Part shown: in pieces, positions 1 to 8,890 of the stretch
Layout of the letters: every line of letters starts with the position of its first letter
Numbering within the stretch: the first letter of the stretch is position 1
Source of the DNA: an uncultured Microcaldota archaeon
GTDB lineage: Archaea > Micrarchaeota > Micrarchaeia > Anstonellales > Anstonellaceae
Reading direction: 5' to 3'
DNA length: 33,759 nt
Assembly (NCBI GenBank): GCA_903892905.1
Contig: CAITKI010000088.1
Location: forward strand, 1-33,759
Notes under the pieces: generated by a model
The model's database searches: none
What the model was told of the DNA's origin: nothing
The model's input: the letters and a program-made list of their open reading frames with translations, nothing else
Position numbers and translations under genes: made by a program

Positions 1-693
1 CAGATGCTGGTGGACATGGCGCTTCGGACAAAATCGCACGGGATTGCCTACACCTACACCGAGCCCACCATATTCTACGAATACGCAAAGGACACTGCGG
101 AACTTGCGCGCAAAAAAGGGCTTTACAACGTGTTCGTGACCAACGGCTACATGACGCCAGAAACTATAGGCACGCTTTCCTGGCTGGATGCGGCAAGAAT
201 TGACCTCAAGGCATTTGACGACAAGTTCTACACTGATGTGTGCGGCGGGGCGCACCTTGAGCCTGTTCTGAAATCAATCAAGCTCCTGCACGCAAAGATG
301 CACATCGAGATAATCACGCTGCTCATACCCACGCTCAACGACAGCGACGAGGAAATCCGCGCGCTTTCCAAGTGGGTATCAGAGCTGGGAAGGGACATCC
401 CGCTGCACTTCACTGCCTATTACCCTGCAAACAGGATGACGCTGCCACCCACGCCTGCAAAAACGCTTGCCCGCGCGCGCAAAATCGCAATGGAGGAGGG
501 GCTGAACTATGTTTACACGGGCAACTTGCCTGGCGACGAGGGCGAGTCCACCTATTGCCCTGCATGCAGGCGCTGCGTGGTGAAGCGGGTAGGGTTTGAA
601 GTGGGGGAAATGCTTCTTGAGGGTGGCAAGTGCCGCGAGTGCGGGCACAGGATTCCCATAATAATGGACTGGAAAAAGGGAAGGAAAGATTAG
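1..693 (+). CDS. amrS: AmmeMemoRadiSam system radical SAM enzyme (AmrS-like), 5'-truncated by window edge
   Basis: Reading frame open to the window start; YTYTEPTIFYEYAKDTAELARKKGLYNVFVTNGY and DLKAFDDKFY typical of PflA-like AmrS; C-terminal CxxC pairs. Confidence 0.85.
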   Translation, partial: QMLVDMALRTKSHGIAYTYTEPTIFYEYAKDTAELARKKGLYNVFVTNGYMTPETIGTLSWLDAARIDLKAFDDKFYTDVCGGAHLEPVLKSIKLLHAKMHIEIITLLIPTLNDSDEEIRALSKWVSELGRDIPLHFTAYYPANRMTLPPTPAKTLARARKIAMEEGLNYVYTGNLPGDEGESTYCPACRRCVVKRVGFEVGEMLLEGGKCRECGHRIPIIMDWKKGRKD

Positions 694-719
694 GGCTTGC
701 GCCCAAATGCTGGAAAAAA

Positions 720-2063
720 TCAGCGCGCGCCAATCCGTTTCATGTGTTCAGTTCGCCTCTTCAAAAGCTCGGGCGTGCCAATGTCTTTCCTGTGCCACAC
801 CTTGCCTGAGATGGCGCTGCATGCGCTTTCGGATATTTTCTCGGCTTCCTCAATGGTGCCTGCCAAGCCCACCAGGCCAATGGAGCGCGAGCTTTGGGTG
901 TAAATAGTCCCGTCTTTCTCATACACCGAGGCGTAGAAAACGCGCGCGCCTGATTCCTCAAGCGTGAGGTCCTCAATTGACAGCGGCTGGTCAGTGACTG
1001 ACTTTACCGGGTAGCCTTCAGGCACCAGGTACTTGCACACTGTTGCCTTTTTCTCAAATTCAGGCGCCTTTGTCATCTTGTGCGCAGCCATCTGCTCAAA
1101 TATTGTGTACAAATCGCTTTTGAGAATGGAAAGCACATTCATTGCCTCGGGGTCGCCAAAGCGCGCGTTGTACTCAATGAGCTTCACACCATTCTTTGTC
1201 GCCATGAAGCCTCCGTAAAGCACGCCGATGAACGGCTTGCCGGTCTTTTTCCTGAATGCCTCTATGGTTTTCTGCATTATGGAGAGCGCCTCATCGCGGT
1301 GCTCGCGCTTCAGGAAGGGAAGCAGGTGGTTGGCATCAGAGTAGCTGCCCATGCCCCCTGTGTTCGGCCCCACATCGCCTTCATACGCGCGCTTGTGGTC
1401 CTGCACAAGGGGCATGCCGTATATCTTGCTGCCGTCGGAAAAAGCCTGGAGGGAGAATTCCTCGCCATCCAGCTTCTCTTCAATCACAATATTCACTTTC
1501 CCGCCAAGCTTTGCAGAAAGCAGCTCGGTTGCATACTGTTTTGCCTCAGCTCCATCCTTAAGCTGGAAGCCTGTCACTTTGACGCCCTTGCCTCCTGTCA
1601 GGCCAGAGGGCTTCACCGCCACTTCGCCATTGCATGCATCTATGAATGCGTGTGCTTCCTTTTCATTGTCAAATATGCCGAACTTCGGGGCGCCTGGCAC
1701 GCGAAAGTCGCGAAGGAGCTCCCTGCAGTATGCCTTGTCCCATTCAAGCCTGGAGGCTTCTTTCGTGGGCGCTGCGCAGGGCACGCCTGCAATGAGAAGG
1801 GCGTCTGTCACGCCTGCTGCCAAAACTGCGTCTGGCGAGGGGAAGGCAAGTGAAATGCCCTTGCCTTCTGCAAACGCCTCCACCTGCGCAGGCGAGTGTA
1901 TGTCGCCGATGGCAAACTCCCCGCCGGATTTGCGCGCCAGCGCGGCAATGCCCGGGTGGTTGGCGGACATGAATGCGAAAAGCCTCACATTGGCGTTGCG
2001 GCAGATTGCCTCTGCTATCGCATGCTCGCGCGCGCCGTTTCCCACAAGCAGGAAGTTCTTCAT
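720..2063 (-). CDS. purD: phosphoribosylamine--glycine ligase
   Basis: MKNFLLVGNGAREHAIAEA, VKPSGLTGGKGVKV, NARFGDPEAMN motifs of the PurD ATP-grasp family; start chosen at MKNFLL, exact start uncertain. Confidence 0.93.
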   Translation of the reverse strand: MKNFLLVGNGAREHAIAEAICRNANVRLFAFMSANHPGIAALARKSGGEFAIGDIHSPAQVEAFAEGKGISLAFPSPDAVLAAGVTDALLIAGVPCAAPTKEASRLEWDKAYCRELLRDFRVPGAPKFGIFDNEKEAHAFIDACNGEVAVKPSGLTGGKGVKVTGFQLKDGAEAKQYATELLSAKLGGKVNIVIEEKLDGEEFSLQAFSDGSKIYGMPLVQDHKRAYEGDVGPNTGGMGSYSDANHLLPFLKREHRDEALSIMQKTIEAFRKKTGKPFIGVLYGGFMATKNGVKLIEYNARFGDPEAMNVLSILKSDLYTIFEQMAAHKMTKAPEFEKKATVCKYLVPEGYPVKSVTDQPLSIEDLTLEESGARVFYASVYEKDGTIYTQSSRSIGLVGLAGTIEEAEKISESACSAISGKVWHRKDIGTPELLKRRTEHMKRIGAR

Positions 2064-2147
2064 GCTTACCACCAAACCGTCTGATGACGTATTTTTGTGA
2101 AGAGTGTTTATAATGTTTTGAGCTTACTTTCACATCAGGTGGTATTG

Positions 2148-3107
2148 ATGTCAAACATACTGGTCATTGGCGCGGTCGGGCAAATCGGCACCGAGCTTAC
2201 CATGGAGCTGCGAAAGCGGCACGGCGGCAAAAACGTGGTCGCCGCAACGCGCAAGACGCCGTTCCCAAAAGAGCTTGAGCAGTCAGGCCCGTGCATCTTC
2301 TTCGACGTGTCCGACAAGGAGGCAATGAAGAAAGTGATAAAGGAGCACAACATCGACACCATCTACCAGCTTGCATCTCTCCTCTCTGCAACAGGCGAGA
2401 AAGACCCGGACCTTGCCTTCCAAATCAACCTGATTGGCCTGAAAAACACGCTGGACGTATGCCGCGAGTGCGGCGTGAAGAAAATCTTCTGGCCCTCCTC
2501 GATTGCTGCGTTCGGCCCGACCACGCCGCGCGACAACACGCCGCAGAGGACGGTGCTTGAGCCCACCACAATGTATGGCGTCACCAAGGTGTCAGGCGAG
2601 CTTCTCCTCCAGTACTACCACAACAAGTACGGGCTGGACACGCGCAGCGTGCGCTACCCCGGGCTCATTTCCTACAAGGCAGAGCCTGGCGGCGGCACCA
2701 CAGACTACTCAGTCGCGATTTTCTACGAGGCGATAAAGCACAAGAAGTACACGTGCTTCGTAGGCTCGCACACCGTGCTTCCCATGATGTACATGCCTGA
2801 CGCGATAAGGGGCACAATAGAGCTCATGGACGCGCCGCGCGAAAAGCTTACAGTGGCAACTTCCTACAATCTTGCGGCAATATCATTCTCAGCAAAGGAG
2901 CTTGCGGACGAGGTCGCGCGCATCATTCCCGGTTTCGTGTGCGACTACAAGCCGGATCACCGCCAGGCAATCGCCGACAGCTGGCCCAAGTCAATAGACG
3001 ACTCTCAGGCGCGCAAGGATTGGAACTGGAAGCACAAGTTCGGCCTGAAGGAAATCTCCGAGGATATGGTGAAGAACCTCACACCAATCCTGGCAGGCAA
3101 AAAGTAG
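2148..3107 (+). CDS. NAD-dependent epimerase/dehydratase, SDR-type L-threonine 3-dehydrogenase-like
   Basis: Rossmann motif ILVIGAVGQIGTEL; YGVTKVSGE (YxxxK), SVRYPGLIS; resembles short-chain TDH. Confidence 0.8.
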   Translation: MSNILVIGAVGQIGTELTMELRKRHGGKNVVAATRKTPFPKELEQSGPCIFFDVSDKEAMKKVIKEHNIDTIYQLASLLSATGEKDPDLAFQINLIGLKNTLDVCRECGVKKIFWPSSIAAFGPTTPRDNTPQRTVLEPTTMYGVTKVSGELLLQYYHNKYGLDTRSVRYPGLISYKAEPGGGTTDYSVAIFYEAIKHKKYTCFVGSHTVLPMMYMPDAIRGTIELMDAPREKLTVATSYNLAAISFSAKELADEVARIIPGFVCDYKPDHRQAIADSWPKSIDDSQARKDWNWKHKFGLKEISEDMVKNLTPILAGKK

Positions 3108-3174
3108 GGCAAGGGAAGAAAAACAAAAGCATGGGCTAGCGAAAGCCAAAATAAAAAAGAAAAAGCAGGCTGCC

Positions 3175-3708
3175 TTATGCCCAGCCAAGCGACATTGCCA
3201 CGCTCTGCGGGGAGAGCGCGGCTGCCATGGCGGTCACTGCGCCGCGGATGACGAACGAGACTGCCAGCAGCACAGCGGCCATGACGATTGCGACCGCGAC
3301 GTTGCCACGCTTGAGCTCCTTGAATTCATCCAGGCCAACCGTTATCTTGTCAAGTATGCTGACTGCTATGTAAATGGACAGTATGGCAAGCACCACGCCA
3401 AGCACCAAGTTCACCACGCCTATCAGAAGCGCGGCCGCCAGCTCCATCGGGGCCAGGCCAGGTATGATGCTTTGCGTCAGGCCGTACACCCCGCCTTCCA
3501 CTATGTTTGCAATTGAGAAGATGATGGCGCCAAGCAATATGGCGACTGCCACGTTGCCCTTCTTGAGCTCTTTGAGCTCCTCTATGCCCTGAGTGAGCTT
3601 GTCAAACATCCATATGCCCAGGTAAACGGAAACCATTGCGAGTGCGAGGCCCACTATGAGCTGCAGAAACGCAATCCCTACTCCTAAAAGCAAATCTACA
3701 AAAGCCAT
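3175..3708 (-). CDS. DUF350-like membrane protein with internal duplication
   Basis: Four hydrophobic segments; duplicated motif DKLTQGIEELKELKKGNVAVAI / DKITVGLDEFKELKRGNVAVAI. Confidence 0.75.
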   Translation of the reverse strand: MAFVDLLLGVGIAFLQLIVGLALAMVSVYLGIWMFDKLTQGIEELKELKKGNVAVAILLGAIIFSIANIVEGGVYGLTQSIIPGLAPMELAAALLIGVVNLVLGVVLAILSIYIAVSILDKITVGLDEFKELKRGNVAVAIVMAAVLLAVSFVIRGAVTAMAAALSPQSVAMSLGWA

Positions 3709-3847
3709 TTTATCCCTCCTTTCCGCAAGCGAAGTCACAATTTAAAAAGCTGCTTTGTTCGTCGTTCGCCGATGCCGATTTTTTGCGTCCCAGGGGGAAC
3801 GAATGATATATAAGGCTTTCACGGACATATGCCTTCGGGAGATGGAT

Positions 3848-4246
3848 ATGAAGCAGATCACCGTGGTTGTTGCAGACAAGGTCGGAGTGCTGGCCGAGCT
3901 TTCCTACCTTCTTGGCAAGGCGCGCGTCAACATCGAGGCGATATCAGCCGAGGTCCAGGGCGGGAAAAGCGTGATAAACCTCGTGGTGAGCGACGAGAAG
4001 AAGGCAGAGATGATACTCAAGTCCAACGGATACCATGTGCTTGCGGGCGAAATGCTGGTGGTGAAGGTGAAGGATGCGCCCGGCGCGCTTTCCGACATCA
4101 GCAAGAAGCTGCAGAAGGCGAAGATAAACATCGAGAGCATCTACCTGCTCACGCGCGGCGAGGGCTACTCGCTTGACGCGCTCATGGTGGACAAGCCGAA
4201 GAAGGCGAAGAAGGTGCTGGCGGATTACCTGGTAAGGGCGCAATAG
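3848..4246 (+). CDS. stand-alone tandem ACT-domain protein (copy 1)
   Basis: KQITVVVADKVGVLAELSYLLGKARVNIEAISAE and VKVKDAPGALSDISKKLQKAKINIESIYLL are two ACT repeats. Confidence 0.85.
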   Translation: MKQITVVVADKVGVLAELSYLLGKARVNIEAISAEVQGGKSVINLVVSDEKKAEMILKSNGYHVLAGEMLVVKVKDAPGALSDISKKLQKAKINIESIYLLTRGEGYSLDALMVDKPKKAKKVLADYLVRAQ

Positions 4247-4284
4247 CGCAAGAGGGCGTGGAATTTCACAGCCTTTAATCATGT

Positions 4285-4695
4285 TTGGGTGATTTTATCA
4301 AGCAGATAACCGTAGTTGCAGAGGACAAGGTCGGCTTGCTTGCCGACATATCGTACATACTTGGCAAGGCGAGGATAAACATAGACGCCCTGTCTGCCGA
4401 GGTCCAGGGCAACAAGTGCCTCATCGACCTGTCGGTCAAGGACGAGGCAAAGGCAGTGTCGCTTCTCACCAGCAATGGCTACCAGGTGCTAAGGGCAGAC
4501 GTGCTTGTGGTGAAGATAAAGGACGAGCCTGCGCAGATGGCGCAGTTCACCGCACGGCTTGCAAAGGAGAAGATTAGCACGACTTCCCTGCGCCTCATCA
4601 CCAAGGAGAACGGCTACGACACCTACGCGCTCCAGGTGGACCACACTGCAAAGGCAAAGCGCGTGCTCGCCTCCTACATGAAGAAAAAGCAATAA
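4285..4695 (+). CDS. stand-alone tandem ACT-domain protein (copy 2), probable TTG start
   Basis: KQITVVAEDKVGLLADISYILGKARINIDALSAEVQGNK closely parallels the preceding ORF. Confidence 0.83.
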   Translation: MGDFIKQITVVAEDKVGLLADISYILGKARINIDALSAEVQGNKCLIDLSVKDEAKAVSLLTSNGYQVLRADVLVVKIKDEPAQMAQFTARLAKEKISTTSLRLITKENGYDTYALQVDHTAKAKRVLASYMKKKQ

Positions 4696-4750
4696 CTGCG
4701 GCGCGGCAAGGAGCTTCAAACTTCAAAAGACAGCCCAAGCTCCAGCCATT

Positions 4751-5623
4751 CTAAACTTCAATCTCAAGCTCCGCGCCTTTCACGCGCGCCTTGTAAGAGG
4801 CAATTTCGCGGTTGATTTCCTCCTCGCTCGCGCCCTGCTTTTTCATTTTCCTGACAAGTGCGAGCAGCCCATCCAGCCTGTCAAAGTCCTTGCTGACCTC
4901 TGATGCGGCCGCCTTCACTTCAGCGCGCTGCCTCTCTATCTGCGCAAGCATCTCTTCCTGCGAGGCAAGCCGTTGCTGGAGCTTTTCCATCTTTTCTGCC
5001 GCAGCCTTCTGCGCGCCGCTGTCCTCCCTCTGGTTGGCATAGTAATAGTCAAGCGCCTCGCAAAGGGAATCAAACTTCTTCCCGCCCTTTGCGGCGTCCA
5101 GCGAAAATGAAACAGGCTCGCCCTTCTCATTCTCCTGCACGCAAAATGCCACTTTCTCAGGGGTTTTTTGAGCAAAAGGCGTGGCTTTGGGGTGCTCGTA
5201 CTTCTCCCAGCGCGCCACCAGCCTTCCTCCTGCGTCGTCTTTTTGCAGGCAAGCGTAAACAAGCCCATCCTCGCCCACGAGGATGAGGTTGCCTTTTCTA
5301 AACAGCTCGAAAACCAGCCTTTCCTTGCTGCGCGTGGTTATCTCCACAATCCTCTCCCCTTCCACCCGTTTTATTTCCTGCGCGGTCTTTCCCTCGAGGT
5401 TTTTCCTCAAGAAGCCCACAAACCCGTCAGGCGCGTCCGTGGCAGCCAATGCCTGGCGCGTGAGGTGCAGCCGCACGCCTGGCTGGAAAAGAAGCTCTTC
5501 CGAGCCTATCTTGAAAAGGAAAATGCCATCTGCAGTTTTTCTTATCCTCGCTATCCTTTTCCCCTGCAAGCCCGCTAGCTCCAAAAGCACATATGCGAGG
5601 TCCGCGCCCGACATTTTCTGCAT
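4751..5623 (-). CDS. NFACT-N (RqcH/FbpA-type) domain protein with coiled coil, apparently lacking NFACT-R
   Basis: MSGADLAYVLLELAGLQGKRIARIRK...LHLTRQ...FVGFLRKNLEGKTAQEIKRVEGERIVEI; ORF upstream extension to 5959 overlaps ahcY and is rejected. Confidence 0.78.
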   Translation of the reverse strand: MQKMSGADLAYVLLELAGLQGKRIARIRKTADGIFLFKIGSEELLFQPGVRLHLTRQALAATDAPDGFVGFLRKNLEGKTAQEIKRVEGERIVEITTRSKERLVFELFRKGNLILVGEDGLVYACLQKDDAGGRLVARWEKYEHPKATPFAQKTPEKVAFCVQENEKGEPVSFSLDAAKGGKKFDSLCEALDYYYANQREDSGAQKAAAEKMEKLQQRLASQEEMLAQIERQRAEVKAAASEVSKDFDRLDGLLALVRKMKKQGASEEEINREIASYKARVKGAELEIEV

Positions 5624-5684
5624 ATTTACCTCTTGCCGACCATCTTTAATATATCTTCCTCCCGAAAACCTTCGTGGTGTTCCT

Positions 5685-6983
5685 ATGTCAAAAGTAAAAG
5701 ACTCCTCCTTGGCGAAAAAAGGCGCGGACGAGCTTTCCTGGGCGCGGGCGAACATGCCTGTGCTTGCGAAAATCCGCAGCCGCTTCGAGAAGGAAAAGCC
5801 GTTTGCAGGGCTTACGATATCCGTGGCGCTCCACCTGGAGAAAAAGACAGGCATATTGCTTGAGACGCTATCAGCAGGCGGTGCGAAAGTGTACGCCTCC
5901 TCGTGCAACCCCATGAGCACCAATGACGCTGCCGCCGCCGCGCTAGCGGCGGCAGGCAAGATAGAAGTATTTGCCTGGGCAGGGCAAACAGACGAGGAAT
6001 ACTACTCTTGCTTGAATGCCGTGCTGGATGCCAAGCCCAGCATCGTGATTGACGACGGCTGCGACCTGATAAACCTGCTGCACACCAGCCGCAAGAAGGA
6101 GCTCCCGAAAATAATCGGCGCATGCGAGGAGACCACCACGGGCATAAACCGCCTCATGGCAATGCAGAAGGCAGGCAAGCTCCTCTTCCCCGTCTTTGCA
6201 GTGAACAACGCGCACAGCAAATTCCTGCTTGACAACCAGTTCGGCACCGCGCAATCCACAGTGGATGCGATTTCGCGCGCCACCAATGTCATCCTGGCGG
6301 GCAAAACAGTAGTGGTGGCAGGCTACGGCTGGTGCGGACGCGGCGTTGCCTCTCGCATGAAAGGAATGGGCGCCAATGTCGTCATCGTTGAAGTGGACGG
6401 CACGCTGGGGCCCCACGAATCCGGCCTCCACCGCGCGCTTTTGGCGCACTACGAAGGATACCGCGTGCTTTCCATGCCTGAAGCCGCGCGCATTGGTGAC
6501 ATTTTCATCACGGCAACAGGCAACAAGAACGTGATTGGCAAGGAGCATTTCCCGCTTCTGAAAAACGGCGCCATGCTTTGCAACACAGGCCACTTTGACG
6601 TTGAAATCGACGAGAAGGCGCTTCGCGCATCAAGCAAAAGCGTGCATGCAATGAAGGAAAACGTGATGGCGTATGAGCAGAAGGACGGCCGCACCATTTA
6701 CCTGCTTTCAGAGGGGCGCCTCGTGAACCTTGCGCAGCCCTCAGGGCAAGGTCACCCTATCGAGATAATGGACGGAAGCTTCGCGCTGCAGGCGCTCTGC
6801 TGCGAGCTTCTTGCCAAATCGTCAAAAACAGGCGGAAAGAAAATGGCAGCAGGCGTGCACAGCGTGCCTGTGCCAGTGGACGACGAGGTCGCGCGTCTTC
6901 TCCTTGCATCAAAGGGCATTGCGCTTCAGGAGCCCACTGCGGAGCAGAAAAAGTACGCTGAATCTTTTGAAGAAGGCACTTGA
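5685..6983 (+). CDS. ahcY: adenosylhomocysteinase
   Basis: SCNPMSTNDAAAAAL, VVAGYGWCGRGVA, NTGHFDVEID, LSEGRLVNLAQPSGQGHPIEIMDGSFA. Confidence 0.95.
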   Translation: MSKVKDSSLAKKGADELSWARANMPVLAKIRSRFEKEKPFAGLTISVALHLEKKTGILLETLSAGGAKVYASSCNPMSTNDAAAAALAAAGKIEVFAWAGQTDEEYYSCLNAVLDAKPSIVIDDGCDLINLLHTSRKKELPKIIGACEETTTGINRLMAMQKAGKLLFPVFAVNNAHSKFLLDNQFGTAQSTVDAISRATNVILAGKTVVVAGYGWCGRGVASRMKGMGANVVIVEVDGTLGPHESGLHRALLAHYEGYRVLSMPEAARIGDIFITATGNKNVIGKEHFPLLKNGAMLCNTGHFDVEIDEKALRASSKSVHAMKENVMAYEQKDGRTIYLLSEGRLVNLAQPSGQGHPIEIMDGSFALQALCCELLAKSSKTGGKKMAAGVHSVPVPVDDEVARLLLASKGIALQEPTAEQKKYAESFEEGT

Positions 6984-7006
6984 GCAAGGGCAGGCACTTA
7001 GGCGCG

Positions 7007-7504
7007 CTACTCAAAGCTCAGCTTCACTTCATCCTCAACCAGCGAGTGCAGCACCTTCTCCAGCGCCTCTGCGCCGATGGGGATGTCCGCCCTGTCCTCG
7101 CGCGCAATCCTCACTTTCGTTATTTCCTTGCCATCGTGGAACGCGTGGTTTATGCCCAAAAGCCGCGCTGGCGAGATGATATCCGCAATGGTCTTCTTCA
7201 CATCCCCGCTTGCTTCGGCAATCCTCACCTTCTTGCCAAGCGAGGAGGAAATCTCGGAAACTATCTTTCCCTGCTTGCCAATGAGCAGCCCAACTTCCCC
7301 GCGCGTGAGTATGAGCACCACTTTCCCCAGGTCGATTGCCTTGTAGAATGAGGCGTTGGATATGTTGTACCTGTCGTTTATCTTGTAAAGTATCAATGCT
7401 ACGTCAAAATCCAGCCTCGTGATCTTCCCCTCTGCAATCTTCTTCTCGCACGAGGGGCAAAGCTCGCCTGACTTCAAGTCTGAGTCGCAAACAGGAGTTT
7501 TCAT
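7007..7504 (-). CDS. NusA-like KH-domain transcription factor with N-terminal zinc finger
   Basis: C..C..C motifs at N-terminus; VGLLIGKQGKIVSEISSSLGKKVRI KH motif. Confidence 0.8.
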   Translation of the reverse strand: MKTPVCDSDLKSGELCPSCEKKIAEGKITRLDFDVALILYKINDRYNISNASFYKAIDLGKVVLILTRGEVGLLIGKQGKIVSEISSSLGKKVRIAEASGDVKKTIADIISPARLLGINHAFHDGKEITKVRIAREDRADIPIGAEALEKVLHSLVEDEVKLSFE

Positions 7505-7539
7505 CCAACCACCCTATTTTTGGAAAGGCGGCGGCCGGA

Positions 7540-7899
7540 TTACTTGCTCATCTTTATCTCGATTGCGGAGACTTTCGACTTTGTCCCGTCCTCCGAATCA
7601 AGCTCCTCTGTCTTTGTGAGTATGTTCGCAACTTTTGCGTCCGGCAGGAACCTGTTCCTCACGATTTCAGCCACGTCCACCGCGCGCGAAATCGCCTTGC
7701 CGCGCGCCTTGATGAACACTTCCTGCTCGCCATGGTTGAACTGCGTCACAACGGCAAGCACGTATCCCATCACGCTTTTCTTGCCAATGTAAATGACATT
7801 CCCGTCCGTCCTAACAGACTGCGGCATCCCGCTTTGCTGCGCGGGCGCCGCCCCGTTCTGCGGCGTTGTTGTTCCATCCATGCATCCACCTCTTGCCAT
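7540..7899 (-). CDS. albA: DNA/RNA-binding protein Alba
   Basis: [52 protein letters not shown]; start may be internal (MDGTTT). Confidence 0.9.
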   Translation of the reverse strand: MARGGCMDGTTTPQNGAAPAQQSGMPQSVRTDGNVIYIGKKSVMGYVLAVVTQFNHGEQEVFIKARGKAISRAVDVAEIVRNRFLPDAKVANILTKTEELDSEDGTKSKVSAIEIKMSK

Positions 7900-7917
7900 T
7901 GCGCGAATATTATGCCT

Positions 7918-8877
7918 TTACCGCCTTCCTTTCCGGTATTCAGACACCAGCCTTTCCAAGTCTATTTCTGGCTCTCCCAAACTATTTATTTCTTCGCTCC
8001 GCTCAGGTTTTGCCCTCTGGGCAAAAGCCCGCCCGCTGTGGCGGTCGGTTTCTTCGCCCTCAGCAGCGGGTGGCGCATCTTTCCTTTTGGGCTCCTCCTT
8101 TTTCGCAGGCGCCTCGTAGTGCGCCGTCCTCTTCTTCCCCTTCCACGACAGCCTGTTCATGGCGTTTTGCAGCTGGAAACGAAGCTTCCGGAATTCCGAG
8201 TCGCGAAGCACGGTCTGCCTCACGCCGTTCTCCATTAGCTTGAGCCGGTGCAGCAGCGCACCCTTTTCCTCCTCCAGCCTCTCCACCGTCATCCTCAGGT
8301 TGGCATTCTCGCGCGCCAATGACTCCAGCCTGCCACGAAGTTCATCAGTGGATGCCGTTTTCATTGCAGATGGCGCCCTTGCATGCGCGCGCGGCTCCTC
8401 CTTCTCAGGCTCGCGCAGCATCATGAAAGCGTCCTGCACGCGCACGCCCCGCAAAAGCAAGTGCTTTATCCTGTCGCGCTCGCCATGCGCCAGGTCTGCA
8501 AGCGCGTCAATCTGGCGCAGCTTGTTGGCATGCGCTCGGTATGCGAAAACAGCGGCGCAATATGCGTCGCGCTCATGCGTGTTCGATGTGCCTGCGCCGC
8601 GCGATACCAGCCGCTTGTCCTCCTCGCGCACGCTGACACGCGGGATATACAATCTGCAGGAAAAGTAAGACGCCAGCCTAAGCGCCGCTTCAGGCGCAGG
8701 GTTGGTGTCGCACGCGATAAGGGAAGGCGTGCCCATGGTCTCAATCATGCGCGTGGCATCGGAAAACCCTGCCAGCGTGGAGCGCAGCGCGAGCCTGCGC
8801 CCGTCCAATCCCACCGCGGCTATCCCGAACGTAGCGCCCGGGTCAATGCCGACAATAATGTGCCTTTTTTCGGGCAA
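7918..8877 (-). CDS. DUF460-type RNase H/RuvC-fold predicted nuclease with C-terminal coiled coil
   Basis: HIIVGIDPGATFGIAAVGLDGR, SNTHERDAYCAA; TTG start at 8877 avoids overlap with the upstream gene ending at 8891; start is inferred. Confidence 0.75.
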   Translation of the reverse strand: MPEKRHIIVGIDPGATFGIAAVGLDGRRLALRSTLAGFSDATRMIETMGTPSLIACDTNPAPEAALRLASYFSCRLYIPRVSVREEDKRLVSRGAGTSNTHERDAYCAAVFAYRAHANKLRQIDALADLAHGERDRIKHLLLRGVRVQDAFMMLREPEKEEPRAHARAPSAMKTASTDELRGRLESLARENANLRMTVERLEEEKGALLHRLKLMENGVRQTVLRDSEFRKLRFQLQNAMNRLSWKGKKRTAHYEAPAKKEEPKRKDAPPAAEGEETDRHSGRAFAQRAKPERSEEINSLGEPEIDLERLVSEYRKGRR

Positions 8878-8890
8878 GTTGTCACCAGAA

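Noticed and set aside
3108-3174. ggct-agcgaa-agcc hairpin with A-rich flank between convergent genes
   Set aside because: Possible terminator, but the stem is short and the A/T tract generic; not strong enough to call
3755-3847. Upstream in-frame extension of the first ACT protein
   Set aside because: Contains the TATA-like gatatataagg; ACT homology starts at about 3848
5283-5684. N-terminal extension of the ahcY ORF
   Set aside because: Antisense to the NFACT-N gene; AhcY homology begins around 5685
5624-5959. N-terminal extension of the NFACT-N ORF to 5959
   Set aside because: Overlaps the start of ahcY; recognisable domain begins at MQKMSGADL (5623)
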